From NCBI GenBank assembly GCA_964470555.1, contig CAYYDG010000002.1, positions 197,159 to 261,158 of the forward strand: a stretch of DNA of 64,000 nt, written 5' to 3'. The stretch is from RBC074 sp964470555 (GTDB lineage Bacteria > Acidobacteriota > Blastocatellia > RBC074). The translations under genes were made by a program, and so were the position numbers. This document shows, in pieces, positions 27,335-36,153 of the stretch (the stretch's first letter is position 1; every line of letters begins with the position of its first letter). Below the pieces are notes generated by a model. The model was not told the DNA's origin. It ran no database searches and saw only the letters and a list, made by a program, of their open reading frames with translations.

Positions 27335-30300
27335 ATGATGCGAAAAATGATGGCGTCGGTTTTTGTCGCCACGTTTGCGCTGCTAGTTCAGGCAACGGCT
27401 TTTGGACAAGCGGTGTACGGCACGATTGTCGGCACGGCCACCGACCCGCAAGGTGCAGCCGTTGCCGGCGCCAGAGTAATCATCACCGATACGCAGCGAC
27501 AGGTATCGGTGAGCACTGTCACCAATCAGGATGGCAATTTCACACAGCGCGCGTTGATCGCCGGAACCTATACCGTGCGAATCGAAGCCACAGGGTTCAA
27601 AGCCGCCGTGCAAACGATCATCGTTTCGGTTGACCAGGAATCGCGCGCGGATTTGAAACTTCAGGTCGGCGACGTATCCCAGGTCGTCGAAATCAGTGCG
27701 GAAACGCCATTGCTGAAAACCGAACGCGCCGATGTGGCGGTGACTTTTACTGAAAAGACCGTCACCAACTTGCCGCTCATCAATCGGCGCTTTTCGCAAT
27801 TCGAATTGCTGACGCCCGGAGTGCAGGCGACGACTTCGCAAACGGCTTCGTCCGAAGACCCGCAAGGTTCGTTCCGCAAAGTGGTCAACGGCCAGAGCTT
27901 CGCCGGAACGACGCAACTGCTGGACGGCACTGACAACCGCGACGCCTTGCTCAGTTTGATCGTCATCAATCCGACGCTGGAATCATTGTCCGAAGCGAAG
28001 ATCACCACGGCGGCTTATGACGCGGAATTCGGCGCCACTGCCGGAGTCATCAGCGTGCAGACCAAATCCGGCACGAACGATTTTCACGCAGTCGGATTCA
28101 ACTTTCTGCGCAATGGCGTGTTGAACGCGCGCAATCCATTCACGCAATTCAATCCGATTCGCGGCAGCGATCGTTATATCCCGGTCACGCAGTACAACCA
28201 GTTTGGCGGAGCGGCCAGCGGCAAGATCATCGCCGACAAGTTGTTCTGGTTTGGCGATTACCAGGGGACGCGGCGCAACACAGGCGGTTCGGCGTTGTTG
28301 CGAGTTCCGTCGGCTGCCGAACGAGCCGGCGATTTGAGCGGGTTGGGATTGAACATTTTCGATCCGGCCAGCGGCGACACTCCGGCGGCTCGCACGCAAT
28401 TTCCAGATAACAAAATTCCGACGAACAGGCTTTCGGCTCAAGCGCAAAATCTGTTGAAGCTGATTCCGCTGCCGAACATTGACGGCGTGACGCGCGACAA
28501 CCCGAATTACGTCGGCGCGGGCACGATCAAATTCAACGAAGACATCACCAACACGCGCTGGGATTATTTTTACAGCCAGCAATTGCAACTCTTCGGACGA
28601 TACAGCTTTGCCGACTATCGCCTGGATTCGCCGGGCATTTTCGGATTCGCTGCGGGCGGACGCGGATTTGACGAACAGGCTCCGTTCGCGGGCATTTCGC
28701 GCACGCGCAATCAGAGCATTGCTTCGGGATTCAATTATTCGGTCAGTCCGACCTTGCGAACCGACTTTCGCTTCGGTTGGTTCCGTTATCGCGTCAATGT
28801 GGACCCTGGCGCTGGCGAAACCACTCCGGCCAAAGACGCAGGCATTCCCGGTTTGAACAACGATTCGTTCACGGGCGGCATGCCCGCTTTCCTGCTTAAC
28901 GGTTACGGCCCCGGCGGCAACGGCGGCAACCAGTTCAATTTCGGTTACGCGCTGCAATTCGCTCGTTGCAATTGCCCGCTGCGCCAGAACGAACGCGCGT
29001 TTCAGTTCGTCAACAACTGGTCGAAAGAGGTCGGCAACCACTCGTTCCGCTTCGGCATTGATTACCGCTATGCCATGAACCTGCGCATCCCGTCCGACCG
29101 TCATCGCGCGGGCGAATTGCAATTCAACGCCGCGCGCACGCAAGGCGCCAGCGGCGGCGGTTCGGCGCTGGCCTCGTTCCTGCTCGGCGATGTCAGCGTG
29201 TTTGAACGTTACGTCAGCACGATCACGGACGCTGAAGAACGCCAGAATCGCTACTTCACTTATGTGCAGGACAACTGGCGCACGACGCGCAACCTGACCA
29301 TCAATTACGGCTTGCGATATGAAAACTATCGTCCGCAAACCGTGACCGGCGCTGGCAAAGGCGGTTTCGTTGACATCAAAACCGGCGAAGTGCTGGTCGC
29401 CGGCACGCAAGGCGTAGGGTTGGATTTGAACCAGCAACCGGCGAACAACCTGTTCGCGCCGCGCATCGGCATCGCCTACAAGCTAGGCGACAAAACCGTG
29501 CTGCGGCTCGGTTACGGTCGTGGATTCGACATCGGCGTGTTCGGTTCGGTGTTCGGCCACAACGTGACGCAGAACCTGCCGGTGCTGGGCATTCAGTCGA
29601 ATCAGCCGGCGCGCAATTTCGATGCGGTGTTCAATCTGGCGCAAGGACCGCAAGCGCTGGATCCGGCGACGATTCTCAACAATCAACCCAAAGGACCGAA
29701 TGGTCGTCCGATTCTGCCCAATGGCGTGACGGCGTTCATTCTGCCCGATCGTTTGCGATTGCCGACGACAGACAGTTGGAACGTGACTATTCAGCGTCAG
29801 ACCATCGGCGACATCGCGGTCGAAGCGGCGTATGTCGGAACCAAAGGCACTCACGTCTTTGCTGGGTTCGGCGGCGATTACGATTTCAACCAGGCAACGC
29901 TGGTTGGTTACCCGACATTGACCACCAATCAACGCAAACCGTTTTTCAACAAATTCGGCTGGACGCAGAACTTCCGCTATTACGGTTCTGACGCGAGCAA
30001 CAATTTCCACTCGATGCAGTTGAAGGCCGAGAAGCGTTTCTCGCAAGGTTATTCGCTGCTGACGCATTACGTCTGGTCGCGGTCGTTCCATTACACCGGA
30101 ACCTACTACAACATTGACGCGACTCAGGCTTATGGCCCGAACGACAACCATCGCAGCCACGTTTACACGCTGGCCAACGTCATGGAACTGCCGTTTGGCA
30201 AAGGCCGCAAGTTCCTCAGTGGTGCAGGCAAGGCATTGGACACGGTTCTGGGTGGCTGGCAGATGAACGTCATTTATTCGTGGCAAAGCGGATTGCCGTT

Positions 30301-30751
30301 CACGCCCAGTTACCGCGATTGCAACGCCGACCGCGACACCGGATGGTGTCGCCCTGATCTGGTCGGCAATTGGAAACCGGACAATCCGGATCGCAACGCG
30401 TGGTTCATCACCACGGCGCAAGGCGGTTCGACGATCACTCCGTTGACCACCAACGGCCAGGCGATTGGCCCCTGGCGACGCCCGCAACGCGGAACCTTCG
30501 GCAACGTCGGACGCAATCGTTTGCTGGGGCCTAGCTTCCAGCAATTCGATATGTCGCTGCAAAAAACGTTCAACGTCACCGAACGTTTCAAAGCGCAATT
30601 CCGCGCCGAAATGTTCAACGTGCCGAACAAGGTCAACCTGGCCAATCCGAATGCCTGTGTGGATTGTCCGGGAACGGCAGGCCGCATCACCAACATCTTC
30701 CAACTGGCCACCATGCGCCAGATGCAGTTTGGTTTGAGGCTGTCTTACTAA
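27335..30751 (+). CDS. Oar-like TonB-dependent receptor
   Basis: 1138 residues. AAGGAGG lies six bases before the ATG pair, and the signal peptide is MMASVFVATFALLVQATAFG. A CarboxypepD_reg-like domain follows (IVGTATDPQGAAVAGARVII), then the plug (QLLDGTDNRDALLSLIVINP), then a long outer-membrane barrel ending MQFGLRLSY, with C-terminal aromatic residue. Same class as the receptor at 5.7-9.5 kb but only distantly similar in the barrel. It probably brings polymer fragments or metal complexes across the outer membrane in a TonB-dependent way. Its neighbourhood (LacI regulator, sugar epimerase, KduI/IolB-like cupin, hexuronate-type MFS) suggests an oligosaccharide or uronate substrate, which is inference. 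Confidence 0.9.
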   Translation: MMRKMMASVFVATFALLVQATAFGQAVYGTIVGTATDPQGAAVAGARVIITDTQRQVSVSTVTNQDGNFTQRALIAGTYTVRIEATGFKAAVQTIIVSVDQESRADLKLQVGDVSQVVEISAETPLLKTERADVAVTFTEKTVTNLPLINRRFSQFELLTPGVQATTSQTASSEDPQGSFRKVVNGQSFAGTTQLLDGTDNRDALLSLIVINPTLESLSEAKITTAAYDAEFGATAGVISVQTKSGTNDFHAVGFNFLRNGVLNARNPFTQFNPIRGSDRYIPVTQYNQFGGAASGKIIADKLFWFGDYQGTRRNTGGSALLRVPSAAERAGDLSGLGLNIFDPASGDTPAARTQFPDNKIPTNRLSAQAQNLLKLIPLPNIDGVTRDNPNYVGAGTIKFNEDITNTRWDYFYSQQLQLFGRYSFADYRLDSPGIFGFAAGGRGFDEQAPFAGISRTRNQSIASGFNYSVSPTLRTDFRFGWFRYRVNVDPGAGETTPAKDAGIPGLNNDSFTGGMPAFLLNGYGPGGNGGNQFNFGYALQFARCNCPLRQNERAFQFVNNWSKEVGNHSFRFGIDYRYAMNLRIPSDRHRAGELQFNAARTQGASGGGSALASFLLGDVSVFERYVSTITDAEERQNRYFTYVQDNWRTTRNLTINYGLRYENYRPQTVTGAGKGGFVDIKTGEVLVAGTQGVGLDLNQQPANNLFAPRIGIAYKLGDKTVLRLGYGRGFDIGVFGSVFGHNVTQNLPVLGIQSNQPARNFDAVFNLAQGPQALDPATILNNQPKGPNGRPILPNGVTAFILPDRLRLPTTDSWNVTIQRQTIGDIAVEAAYVGTKGTHVFAGFGGDYDFNQATLVGYPTLTTNQRKPFFNKFGWTQNFRYYGSDASNNFHSMQLKAEKRFSQGYSLLTHYVWSRSFHYTGTYYNIDATQAYGPNDNHRSHVYTLANVMELPFGKGRKFLSGAGKALDTVLGGWQMNVIYSWQSGLPFTPSYRDCNADRDTGWCRPDLVGNWKPDNPDRNAWFITTAQGGSTITPLTTNGQAIGPWRRPQRGTFGNVGRNRLLGPSFQQFDMSLQKTFNVTERFKAQFRAEMFNVPNKVNLANPNACVDCPGTAGRITNIFQLATMRQMQFGLRLSY

Positions 30752-30755
30752 CTGA

Positions 30756-30828
30756 GTAGTCGGGAGTCGGGAGACGGTAGTCGGTAGATTTTTCAAACGC
30801 CGACTACTGACTTCCGGCTACCGACTCC
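30756..30828. repeat. Imperfect hairpin built of short repeats between receptor and cupin genes
   Basis: Two 29-nt arms (30756-30784 and 30800-30828) are imperfect inverted copies. Each is made of repeated GTCGGGA/GGTAGTC-like 7-8 bp units, separated by a 15-nt loop. It begins four bases after the receptor stop and ends 7 bp before the ATG of the cupin gene, so it occupies the whole gene junction. Confidence 0.8.
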
Positions 30829-30835
30829 TTTCCTG

Positions 30836-31675
30836 ATGGTCAAAACGATGACTAGCTCTTCAGTGAAACTTGCAGTTCAACCGGCGACTGTCGCCGAACC
30901 GATTCACAAAAGCGATTCCGTCAAACCCGGCACGTTATTCAAATCAGTGAATCCGAGCGCGACTTATACGCCGCGCTTCACCCCTGAAACGGCAAAACTC
31001 GAATGGCTGAGTTGCGGCGAATATGCGATTGAAACAGGCGCCAAGACAGAAACGCTGAGCAAAGCGAACGACGAAACCTTGTTGTTTATGTGGAAAGGCA
31101 GCGTCGAAGTCAGCGTCGGCGGAAAGACTTATTCGCTTGCGCCTTACGACACGCTTTACATTCCGCGCGGAGCCGAGTTTCAAATCTCAAACTCAACTTC
31201 TGAACCTGCGCGCGTGATTGAATGTTCGGCGACGGCGGACAACGTGCATCCGGTGCATTATTCGAACTTTGCCGAATACTCCAAACGCGAAGACCGCATT
31301 CGCCACCTGGCTGGCAAAGATGTCTTTATGATGTTCGACGTACCCGAGGCCGCCGACAAACTCATCGCCGGTTACACGTTCTTCCAGCCGTATCAACGTT
31401 CCTGGCCGCCGCACAATCACACCGATCAGGAAGAGACTTATATTTTCATCAAAGGCCACGGCGCGATGGAAGTGTACGAATCGCCGGAAAAACTTTGTTT
31501 CGTGACTTCAGTCAACGAAGGCGATCTGGTGACGATCCCGATGATGAATTACCACCCGGTCTTTTCGCAGGATTCGCCGCTGGAATTCATCTGGTGCATC
31601 GCGGGCGCGCGGTATTGGGTGGGCGATAAAAACAAAGACTTCATGGCGGGCAAAGGCGACGCCATCACAACCTAA
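30836..31675 (+). CDS. KduI/IolB-type double-cupin isomerase
   Basis: 279 residues, the usual length of the KduI/IolB family (5-keto-4-deoxyuronate isomerase or 5-deoxy-glucuronate isomerase). The N-terminal cupin has YDTLYIPRGAEFQIS. The C-terminal cupin carries RSWPPHNHTDQEETYIF with metal-ligand His, His and Glu, and a later YHP, matching the zinc/manganese site of the family. It would open or isomerise an uronate or inositol-derived sugar acid. The start is the first ATG of the frame; a second ATG four codons in is also possible, and no ribosome-binding site is clear because a repeat occupies the leader. Close to a hexuronate-type MFS gene. Confidence 0.8.
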   Translation: MVKTMTSSSVKLAVQPATVAEPIHKSDSVKPGTLFKSVNPSATYTPRFTPETAKLEWLSCGEYAIETGAKTETLSKANDETLLFMWKGSVEVSVGGKTYSLAPYDTLYIPRGAEFQISNSTSEPARVIECSATADNVHPVHYSNFAEYSKREDRIRHLAGKDVFMMFDVPEAADKLIAGYTFFQPYQRSWPPHNHTDQEETYIFIKGHGAMEVYESPEKLCFVTSVNEGDLVTIPMMNYHPVFSQDSPLEFIWCIAGARYWVGDKNKDFMAGKGDAITT

Positions 31676-31679
31676 GTAA

Positions 31680-31774
31680 ACAGTAGACAGTAGACAGTAG
31701 AAAAACAGCTATCTGACTACTGACTACTGACTACTGACTACTGACTACTGACTACTGACTACTGACTACTGACT
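31680..31774. repeat. Heptanucleotide repeat array abutting the assembly gap
   Basis: A left arm of three (GACAGTA)-type units (31680-31700) is followed, after 12 nt, by at least 8.9 copies of the 7-bp unit CTGACTA (31713-31774), which runs into the N gap. The two parts are imperfect reverse complements, so the transcript could fold back. The array sits just after the cupin stop codon. Confidence 0.9.
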
Positions 31775-31874
31775 NNNNNNNNNNNNNNNNNNNNNNNNNN
31801 NNNNNNNNNNNNNNNNNNNNNNNNNNNNNNNNNNNNNNNNNNNNNNNNNNNNNNNNNNNNNNNNNNNNNNNNNN
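31775..31874. other. Scaffold gap of 100 N
   Basis: Exactly 100 consecutive N, the usual placeholder for a gap of unknown length. It starts inside a heptanucleotide repeat array and ends 10 bp before the next ATG, so the assembly most likely broke on the repeat. The ribosome-binding site and any promoter of the downstream gene are therefore unseen. Confidence 0.95.
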
Positions 31875-31884
31875 ACTCTTCATT

Positions 31885-33060
31885 ATGTTTGTTACTCACC
31901 TTGAATGCTCGAAGACGGGCAAGAGCTACGAACCCAACAAAATTTACAACCTTTCTGAAGCGGGCAAACCGTTGCTGGTTCGTTATGACTTGAAGCGCGC
32001 GGCGCAAACGCTGACCAAAGACAGTTTGAAGGGGCGTGTTTCTTCGCTCTGGCGCTATCGTGAAGTGTTGCCGGTCGTCAGCGATGAAAACATCGTCACC
32101 CTGGGCGAAGGCTGGACGCCGTTGCCGCGCGCCAAACGGTTGGGCGCGCTGTTGGGAATGCCGGAGCTTTACATCAAGGACGAAGGCGCAAATCCGACCG
32201 GCTCGTTCAAGGCGCGCGGGCAGACGGTGGCCATTTCGATGGCCAAAGAATTGGGCGTCAAAAAAGTCGCCATTCCCACGGCGGGCAATGCGGGCGGCGC
32301 GATGGCGGCGTATGCAGCGGCGGCAGGATTGGAAGCGCACGTCTTTATGCCGCGCGACACACCCGCAGCCAATCGCATTGAATGCCAGCAATTGGGCGCG
32401 CACGTGACGTTGATTGACGGGCTGATTACCGATTGCGGCGCCGAAGTCGCCCGCCGCAAAGAAGCCGAAGGCTGGTTCGACGTGTCCACGCTCAAAGAGC
32501 CATACCGCATCGAAGGCAAAAAAACGATGGGTTATGAATTGGCCGAACAGTTCGGCTGGGAATTGCCCGACGTGATTTTGTATCCGACCGGCGGCGGCAC
32601 TGGGCTGGTCGGCATGTGGAAAGCCTTCGATGAGATGGAAGCGATGGGCTGGATTGGCAGCAAACGTCCGCGCATGTTTTCCATTCAAGCCACAGGTTGC
32701 GCGCCGATTGTTCGCGCTTACGAAAACGGCTGGGACGAAGCGCCGGAATTTGAAAATGCGCATACGGCGGCTTCGGGGCTGCGCGTGCCGCGCGCGATTG
32801 GCGATTTCATCATGCTCGACATTTTGCGAACGAGCGGCGGCGGAGCCATTGCCGTTACCGATGAAGAAATGATCGCCGACACCAAAATCGTCGGCGCGGC
32901 GGAAGGCATCTTTTGTGCGCCCGAAGGCGCGGCATGTTTTTCGGCGTTGAAAAAACTGCTCAGCAGCGGGCAAGTGTCGGCCAACGAACGCATCGTGCTG
33001 TTCAACACTGGCACGGGTGTCAAATACCTGGAAGCTTACGGGTTGAAAGAGGCGCGCTAG
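31885..33060 (+). CDS. Threonine synthase-like PLP enzyme
   Basis: 391 residues. The PLP-binding lysine is in GANPTGSFKARGQ and the phosphate-binding loop is PTGGGTGLVGM, both typical of threonine synthase and related fold-type II enzymes, with a start region LECSKTGKSYEP that lacks the zinc cysteines of some homologues. Threonine synthase makes threonine from O-phosphohomoserine. A related activity on another hydroxy amino acid is possible. The neighbouring sugar-acid genes do not give an obvious metabolic link. Only 10 bp upstream of the start are visible before the N gap. Confidence 0.82.
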   Translation: MFVTHLECSKTGKSYEPNKIYNLSEAGKPLLVRYDLKRAAQTLTKDSLKGRVSSLWRYREVLPVVSDENIVTLGEGWTPLPRAKRLGALLGMPELYIKDEGANPTGSFKARGQTVAISMAKELGVKKVAIPTAGNAGGAMAAYAAAAGLEAHVFMPRDTPAANRIECQQLGAHVTLIDGLITDCGAEVARRKEAEGWFDVSTLKEPYRIEGKKTMGYELAEQFGWELPDVILYPTGGGTGLVGMWKAFDEMEAMGWIGSKRPRMFSIQATGCAPIVRAYENGWDEAPEFENAHTAASGLRVPRAIGDFIMLDILRTSGGGAIAVTDEEMIADTKIVGAAEGIFCAPEGAACFSALKKLLSSGQVSANERIVLFNTGTGVKYLEAYGLKEAR

Positions 33061-33076
33061 CAAAACTCTGTTCCAT

Positions 33077-33144
33077 CCACGAAGTCACACGAAGAAGCAC
33101 GAAGTCTGGCAGCTTCCTTCGTGATCCTTCGTGTGGCTTCGTGG
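33077..33144. repeat. Long imperfect hairpin of CACGAAG repeats
   Basis: Two 28-nt arms (33077-33104 and 33117-33144) are inverted copies with three mismatches, separated by a 12-nt loop. Each arm is built of three CACGAAG-like heptads. It fills the gap between the threonine synthase-like gene and the MFS gene, ending 9 bp before the MFS start codon. Confidence 0.85.
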
Positions 33145-33153
33145 AGAAAATGA

Positions 33154-34455
33154 ATGGCTCAAGCAATTGAACAATCATCTCAATCCGGGGTAGTTCAGGT
33201 GATGCCGCCGCTTCACCGGCAGGTGCGCTGGTGGATTCTTGGCTTGCTCTTTTTTGTCACGGTCATCAACTTCGTTGACCGGCTGACGCTTTCGTTCGTT
33301 GCTCCGGTTCTGCGTGACACATTCAAGCTGACGAATCAGGATTACGGCTTCATCGTTTCGTCGTTCGTCTTCGGGATGATGATTGGCGAATTTCCGATGG
33401 GCTGGTTGATGGATCGCCGGGGCCCGCGCTTCGGGCTGTCGTTTGCTGTCATCTGGTGGTCAATTGCGAACGCGCTGCACGCCGTCGGAATGTCAAAGTG
33501 GCATTTCAGCGCGCTGCGTTTCTGGATGGGAACGGGCGAATGCGGCAACTATTCGGGCGGCGTCAAAGTCGTCGGTCAATGGTTCCCGCCGAAAGAGCGC
33601 GCGTTTGCGATTGGCATTTTCAATGGCGCTTCGTTGATTGCGGGGATGATTACTCCGCCGTTGGTCGTCCTGATCACGCTGCGGCTGGGCTGGCAAGCTG
33701 CCTTTCTGATTCCCAGTCTGATCGGCATGCTTTGGGTTTTCTTCTGGCACAGTTATTACCGCGCGCCTGAACAACACCCGCAATTGACCGCCGCCGAGCG
33801 CGATTACATCAACGAAGGCCGTGAGGAAGAAACCGGCCAGGCGCCGACCAGTCTGGAACTGTTGCGGTTGCCGCAGACCTGGGGGCTGATGCTGTGCCGT
33901 TTGCTGGTTGGGCCGGTGATTCAGTTTTATCTCTTCTGGCTGCCGGAATATCTCTACCGTTCGCGCGGGTTGACGTTGGCGGCAATTGGCTTCGTCGCCG
34001 TGCTGCCGCCTATCTTCGGCGACGTAGGCAGCATCGGCGGTGGATGGACGGCAGGCTGGCTGATAAAGCGCGGTTACAGCGTGATCAGCGCGCGTAAAAT
34101 TGTGATGTGGGCGGGTGCGGCGCTCTGCGCAATGAGCGTCGTTGTCGTGCTGGCGAATGTGCCTGTCATCTGGGGCGCGGCGCTTTGCGCGGTTTACCTG
34201 GGGCATTATGCGTTGTCGGCAAATATGTTTGCCGCCATCACCGACCTCATCCCAGGTTCAGCGACCGCGCGTGTGACGGCGCTGACCGGGATTGCCGGTG
34301 GTTTGAGCGGCACGCTTTTTCCACTGCTAACCGGGTGGCTGGTGGACAAGGTTTCCTTCAAACCGGTTTTCTTTATCGCCGCGCTGATGCCCGCGGCGGG
34401 TGTGGCGGCACTTTGGCTGCTGGCCGCGCGGAAACGGCCTGTTGCCGGGGAATGA
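33154..34455 (+). CDS. MFS transporter of the anion:cation symporter (hexuronate) type
   Basis: 433 residues with about twelve membrane segments. The N-terminus has NFVDRLTLSFVAPVLRDTF and then GWLMDRRGPRFGLSFAV, the MFS signature loop between helices 2 and 3, and WFPPKERAFAIGIFNGA, typical of the ACS family (ExuT/GarP-like). These carry sugar acids such as hexuronates with protons. No substrate residue can be assigned. The gene is followed 6 bp later by a 2-hydroxyacid dehydrogenase gene and is near a KduI/IolB-type isomerase, consistent with uronate or sugar-acid use. Confidence 0.88.
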   Translation: MAQAIEQSSQSGVVQVMPPLHRQVRWWILGLLFFVTVINFVDRLTLSFVAPVLRDTFKLTNQDYGFIVSSFVFGMMIGEFPMGWLMDRRGPRFGLSFAVIWWSIANALHAVGMSKWHFSALRFWMGTGECGNYSGGVKVVGQWFPPKERAFAIGIFNGASLIAGMITPPLVVLITLRLGWQAAFLIPSLIGMLWVFFWHSYYRAPEQHPQLTAAERDYINEGREEETGQAPTSLELLRLPQTWGLMLCRLLVGPVIQFYLFWLPEYLYRSRGLTLAAIGFVAVLPPIFGDVGSIGGGWTAGWLIKRGYSVISARKIVMWAGAALCAMSVVVVLANVPVIWGAALCAVYLGHYALSANMFAAITDLIPGSATARVTALTGIAGGLSGTLFPLLTGWLVDKVSFKPVFFIAALMPAAGVAALWLLAARKRPVAGE

Positions 34456-34461
34456 CGTTTT

Positions 34462-35433
34462 ATGCCTGAAGTTTTAATCACTGAAAACATCATCGGCGAA
34501 GCGATGGACAAACTGCGCGAGCAATTTGATTCCGTCTTCGAGCCGAATTTGTGGAAAGAGCCGGATCGGTTGCGGGCGATGATTCCGAACTTCCGCGCCT
34601 TGATCGCTCGCAACCAAACGCAAATCACGCGCGACATCATCGAAGCCGGCGTGCGGCTGGAAGTCATCGCGCGCGCCGGCGTCGGGATGGACAACGTGGA
34701 TTTGGATGCGGCTTCCCGTGCGGGAATCGTTGTCAGTTGGACGCCCGAACAAAACACGAATTCCGTCGCGGAATTGACGATTGGCTTGATGCTCAGTCTG
34801 GCGCGGATGATTCCCGATGCCGACGCACACACGAAAGCAGGCGGCTGGGATCGTTGGAAATACATGGGCGTGGAACTGTTGGGCAAGACGCTCGGCATTG
34901 TCGGGCTTGGGCGCATTGGCAGTTCGACGGCGATGAAAGCGCGCGCCTTGGGCATGGAAATTTTGGCCTACGATCCTTACGTTGAACCCGATTCTTTGCG
35001 CGCGATGGAAGTTCGCGCACGGATGACCAGTTTGGAAGAAGTGCTTTCGCGTTCGGATTTCGTTTCGCTGCACCTGCCGGAAAATGACGAAACGCGCGGA
35101 ATGTTTGGCGCGGAACAATTCGCCCTGATGAAACCGAGCGCCTATTTCATCAACTGCGCGCGCGGCGGAGTGGTGCAGGAAGACGCCTTGCTGCGCGTCT
35201 TGCAGAAAAAACGCATCGCTGGCGCGGCGCTGGAAGTTCGCAAAATAGAACCCGCTCCGCCGAGCGAATTCAATCTATTGACCAACGTCATTTTAGTGCC
35301 GCACATCGGCGCGCAAACCCACGAAGCGCAACGCCGCGTAGTGACGACGGTTTGCCGTGACGTAGAGGCGATTCTGCAAGGCGGAGAAGCAAAGTACTTC
35401 GCCAATTTCAGTAAACCAAAAGGAAGACTATGA
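34462..35433 (+). CDS. D-2-hydroxyacid dehydrogenase (phosphoglycerate dehydrogenase-like)
   Basis: 323 residues. The Rossmann motif is LGIVGLGRIGSSTAMKARAL, and the catalytic Arg lies in FINCARGGVVQEDAL with catalytic His in VPHIGAQT. The central NAD-binding domain is flanked by a split catalytic domain (LEVIARAGVGMDNVDLDAAS). The family interconverts D-2-hydroxyacids and 2-oxoacids, such as glycerate or 3-phosphoglycerate. It ends 4 bp inside the following TalC-type gene (ATGA overlap) and follows the MFS transporter gene, so a sugar-acid or glyoxylate/hydroxypyruvate role is inferred. Confidence 0.88.
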   Translation: MPEVLITENIIGEAMDKLREQFDSVFEPNLWKEPDRLRAMIPNFRALIARNQTQITRDIIEAGVRLEVIARAGVGMDNVDLDAASRAGIVVSWTPEQNTNSVAELTIGLMLSLARMIPDADAHTKAGGWDRWKYMGVELLGKTLGIVGLGRIGSSTAMKARALGMEILAYDPYVEPDSLRAMEVRARMTSLEEVLSRSDFVSLHLPENDETRGMFGAEQFALMKPSAYFINCARGGVVQEDALLRVLQKKRIAGAALEVRKIEPAPPSEFNLLTNVILVPHIGAQTHEAQRRVVTTVCRDVEAILQGGEAKYFANFSKPKGRL

Positions 35434-36074
35434 AATTGTTTCTCGATACAGCCGACGTGGCTCAAGTCCGCGAAGCGTGGAGTTGGGGCATCATTGATGG
35501 CGTGACGACCAACCCTTCGCATGTATTCAAAGCCGGGCGCAAGCCAATGGATATTTACACGGAGATTCTGGACATCGTGGATGGCCCCGTCAGTCTGGAA
35601 ACCGTCACGTTGACCGCGCCGGAAATCGTTGCCGAAGGCCGCGAACTGGCCAAATTGCACAAAAACGTCGTCGTCAAAATCCCGCTCATCAAGGAAGGTC
35701 TGAAAGCCGTCAAAGTGCTGGCTGCCGAAGGCATCAAAACCAATGTCACCGTCACCTTTTCGCCATTGCAAGCCTTGCTGGCGGCAAAAGCAGGCGCGAC
35801 CTATGTCAGTCCGTTTGTTGGTCGCCTGGATGCCGCCGGACATTTCGGGATGGAACTGGTCGAACAAATCAAAACCATCAATGTCAATTACGGCTTTGAT
35901 ACGCAGATCATCGCCGCTGCGATGCGCCATCCAACGCATGTGCTGGAATCGGCGCTGGCCGGGGCCGATGTTTGCACTGCGGCATTCGACATTCTGGATC
36001 AACTGTACAACCACCCGATGACCGACATTGTCCTGAATCAGTTTTTGAGCGATTGGGCAAAGGTCCCCAAATAG
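35430..36074 (+). CDS. Fructose-6-phosphate aldolase / transaldolase (TalC type)
   Basis: 214 residues, the length of the short TalC/FSA class. The Schiff-base lysine is in NVVVKIPLI, with the active-site regions LFLDTADVAQVR, TNVTVTFSPLQALLA and FVGRLDA. It makes or splits C-C bonds in sugar phosphates (transaldolase or F6P aldolase). The start overlaps the preceding dehydrogenase stop by 4 bp, so the two are coupled. The stop codon lies at the first base of the following repeat. Confidence 0.88.
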   Translation: MKLFLDTADVAQVREAWSWGIIDGVTTNPSHVFKAGRKPMDIYTEILDIVDGPVSLETVTLTAPEIVAEGRELAKLHKNVVVKIPLIKEGLKAVKVLAAEGIKTNVTVTFSPLQALLAAKAGATYVSPFVGRLDAAGHFGMELVEQIKTINVNYGFDTQIIAAAMRHPTHVLESALAGADVCTAAFDILDQLYNHPMTDIVLNQFLSDWAKVPK

Positions 36075-36152
36075 TTCGCAGTTCACAGTTCGTTGTTCAC
36101 AGAGTTGAGCCGCGAACTGTGAATTGCGAACTGCGAACTGTGAACTGCGAAC
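36074..36152. repeat. Inverted repeat filling the talC-like / aldehyde dehydrogenase junction
   Basis: A 19-bp perfect inverted repeat (36074-36092 with 36134-36152), with a second copy of the right arm one mismatch away just before it. The arms consist of GTTCGCA/GTTCACA-type 7-mers. The left arm begins with the last base of the talC-like stop codon and the right arm ends 1 bp before the aldehyde dehydrogenase ATG, so the ribosome-binding region of that gene is made of repeat sequence. Confidence 0.9.
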
Positions 36153-36153
36153 T

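Noticed and set aside
27983..30796. Two very long open frames on the minus strand opposite the Oar-like receptor gene
   Set aside because: They have no start signals, read as low-quality Arg/Val-rich protein without domains, and mirror the codon bias of the clear receptor gene on the plus strand.
31680..31774. CRISPR array
   Set aside because: Tandem 7-bp units with no spacers and no cas genes; a short tandem repeat instead.
31759..33063. A minus-strand open frame running into the N gap
   Set aside because: Antisense to the threonine synthase-like gene and partly translated from N; not a gene.
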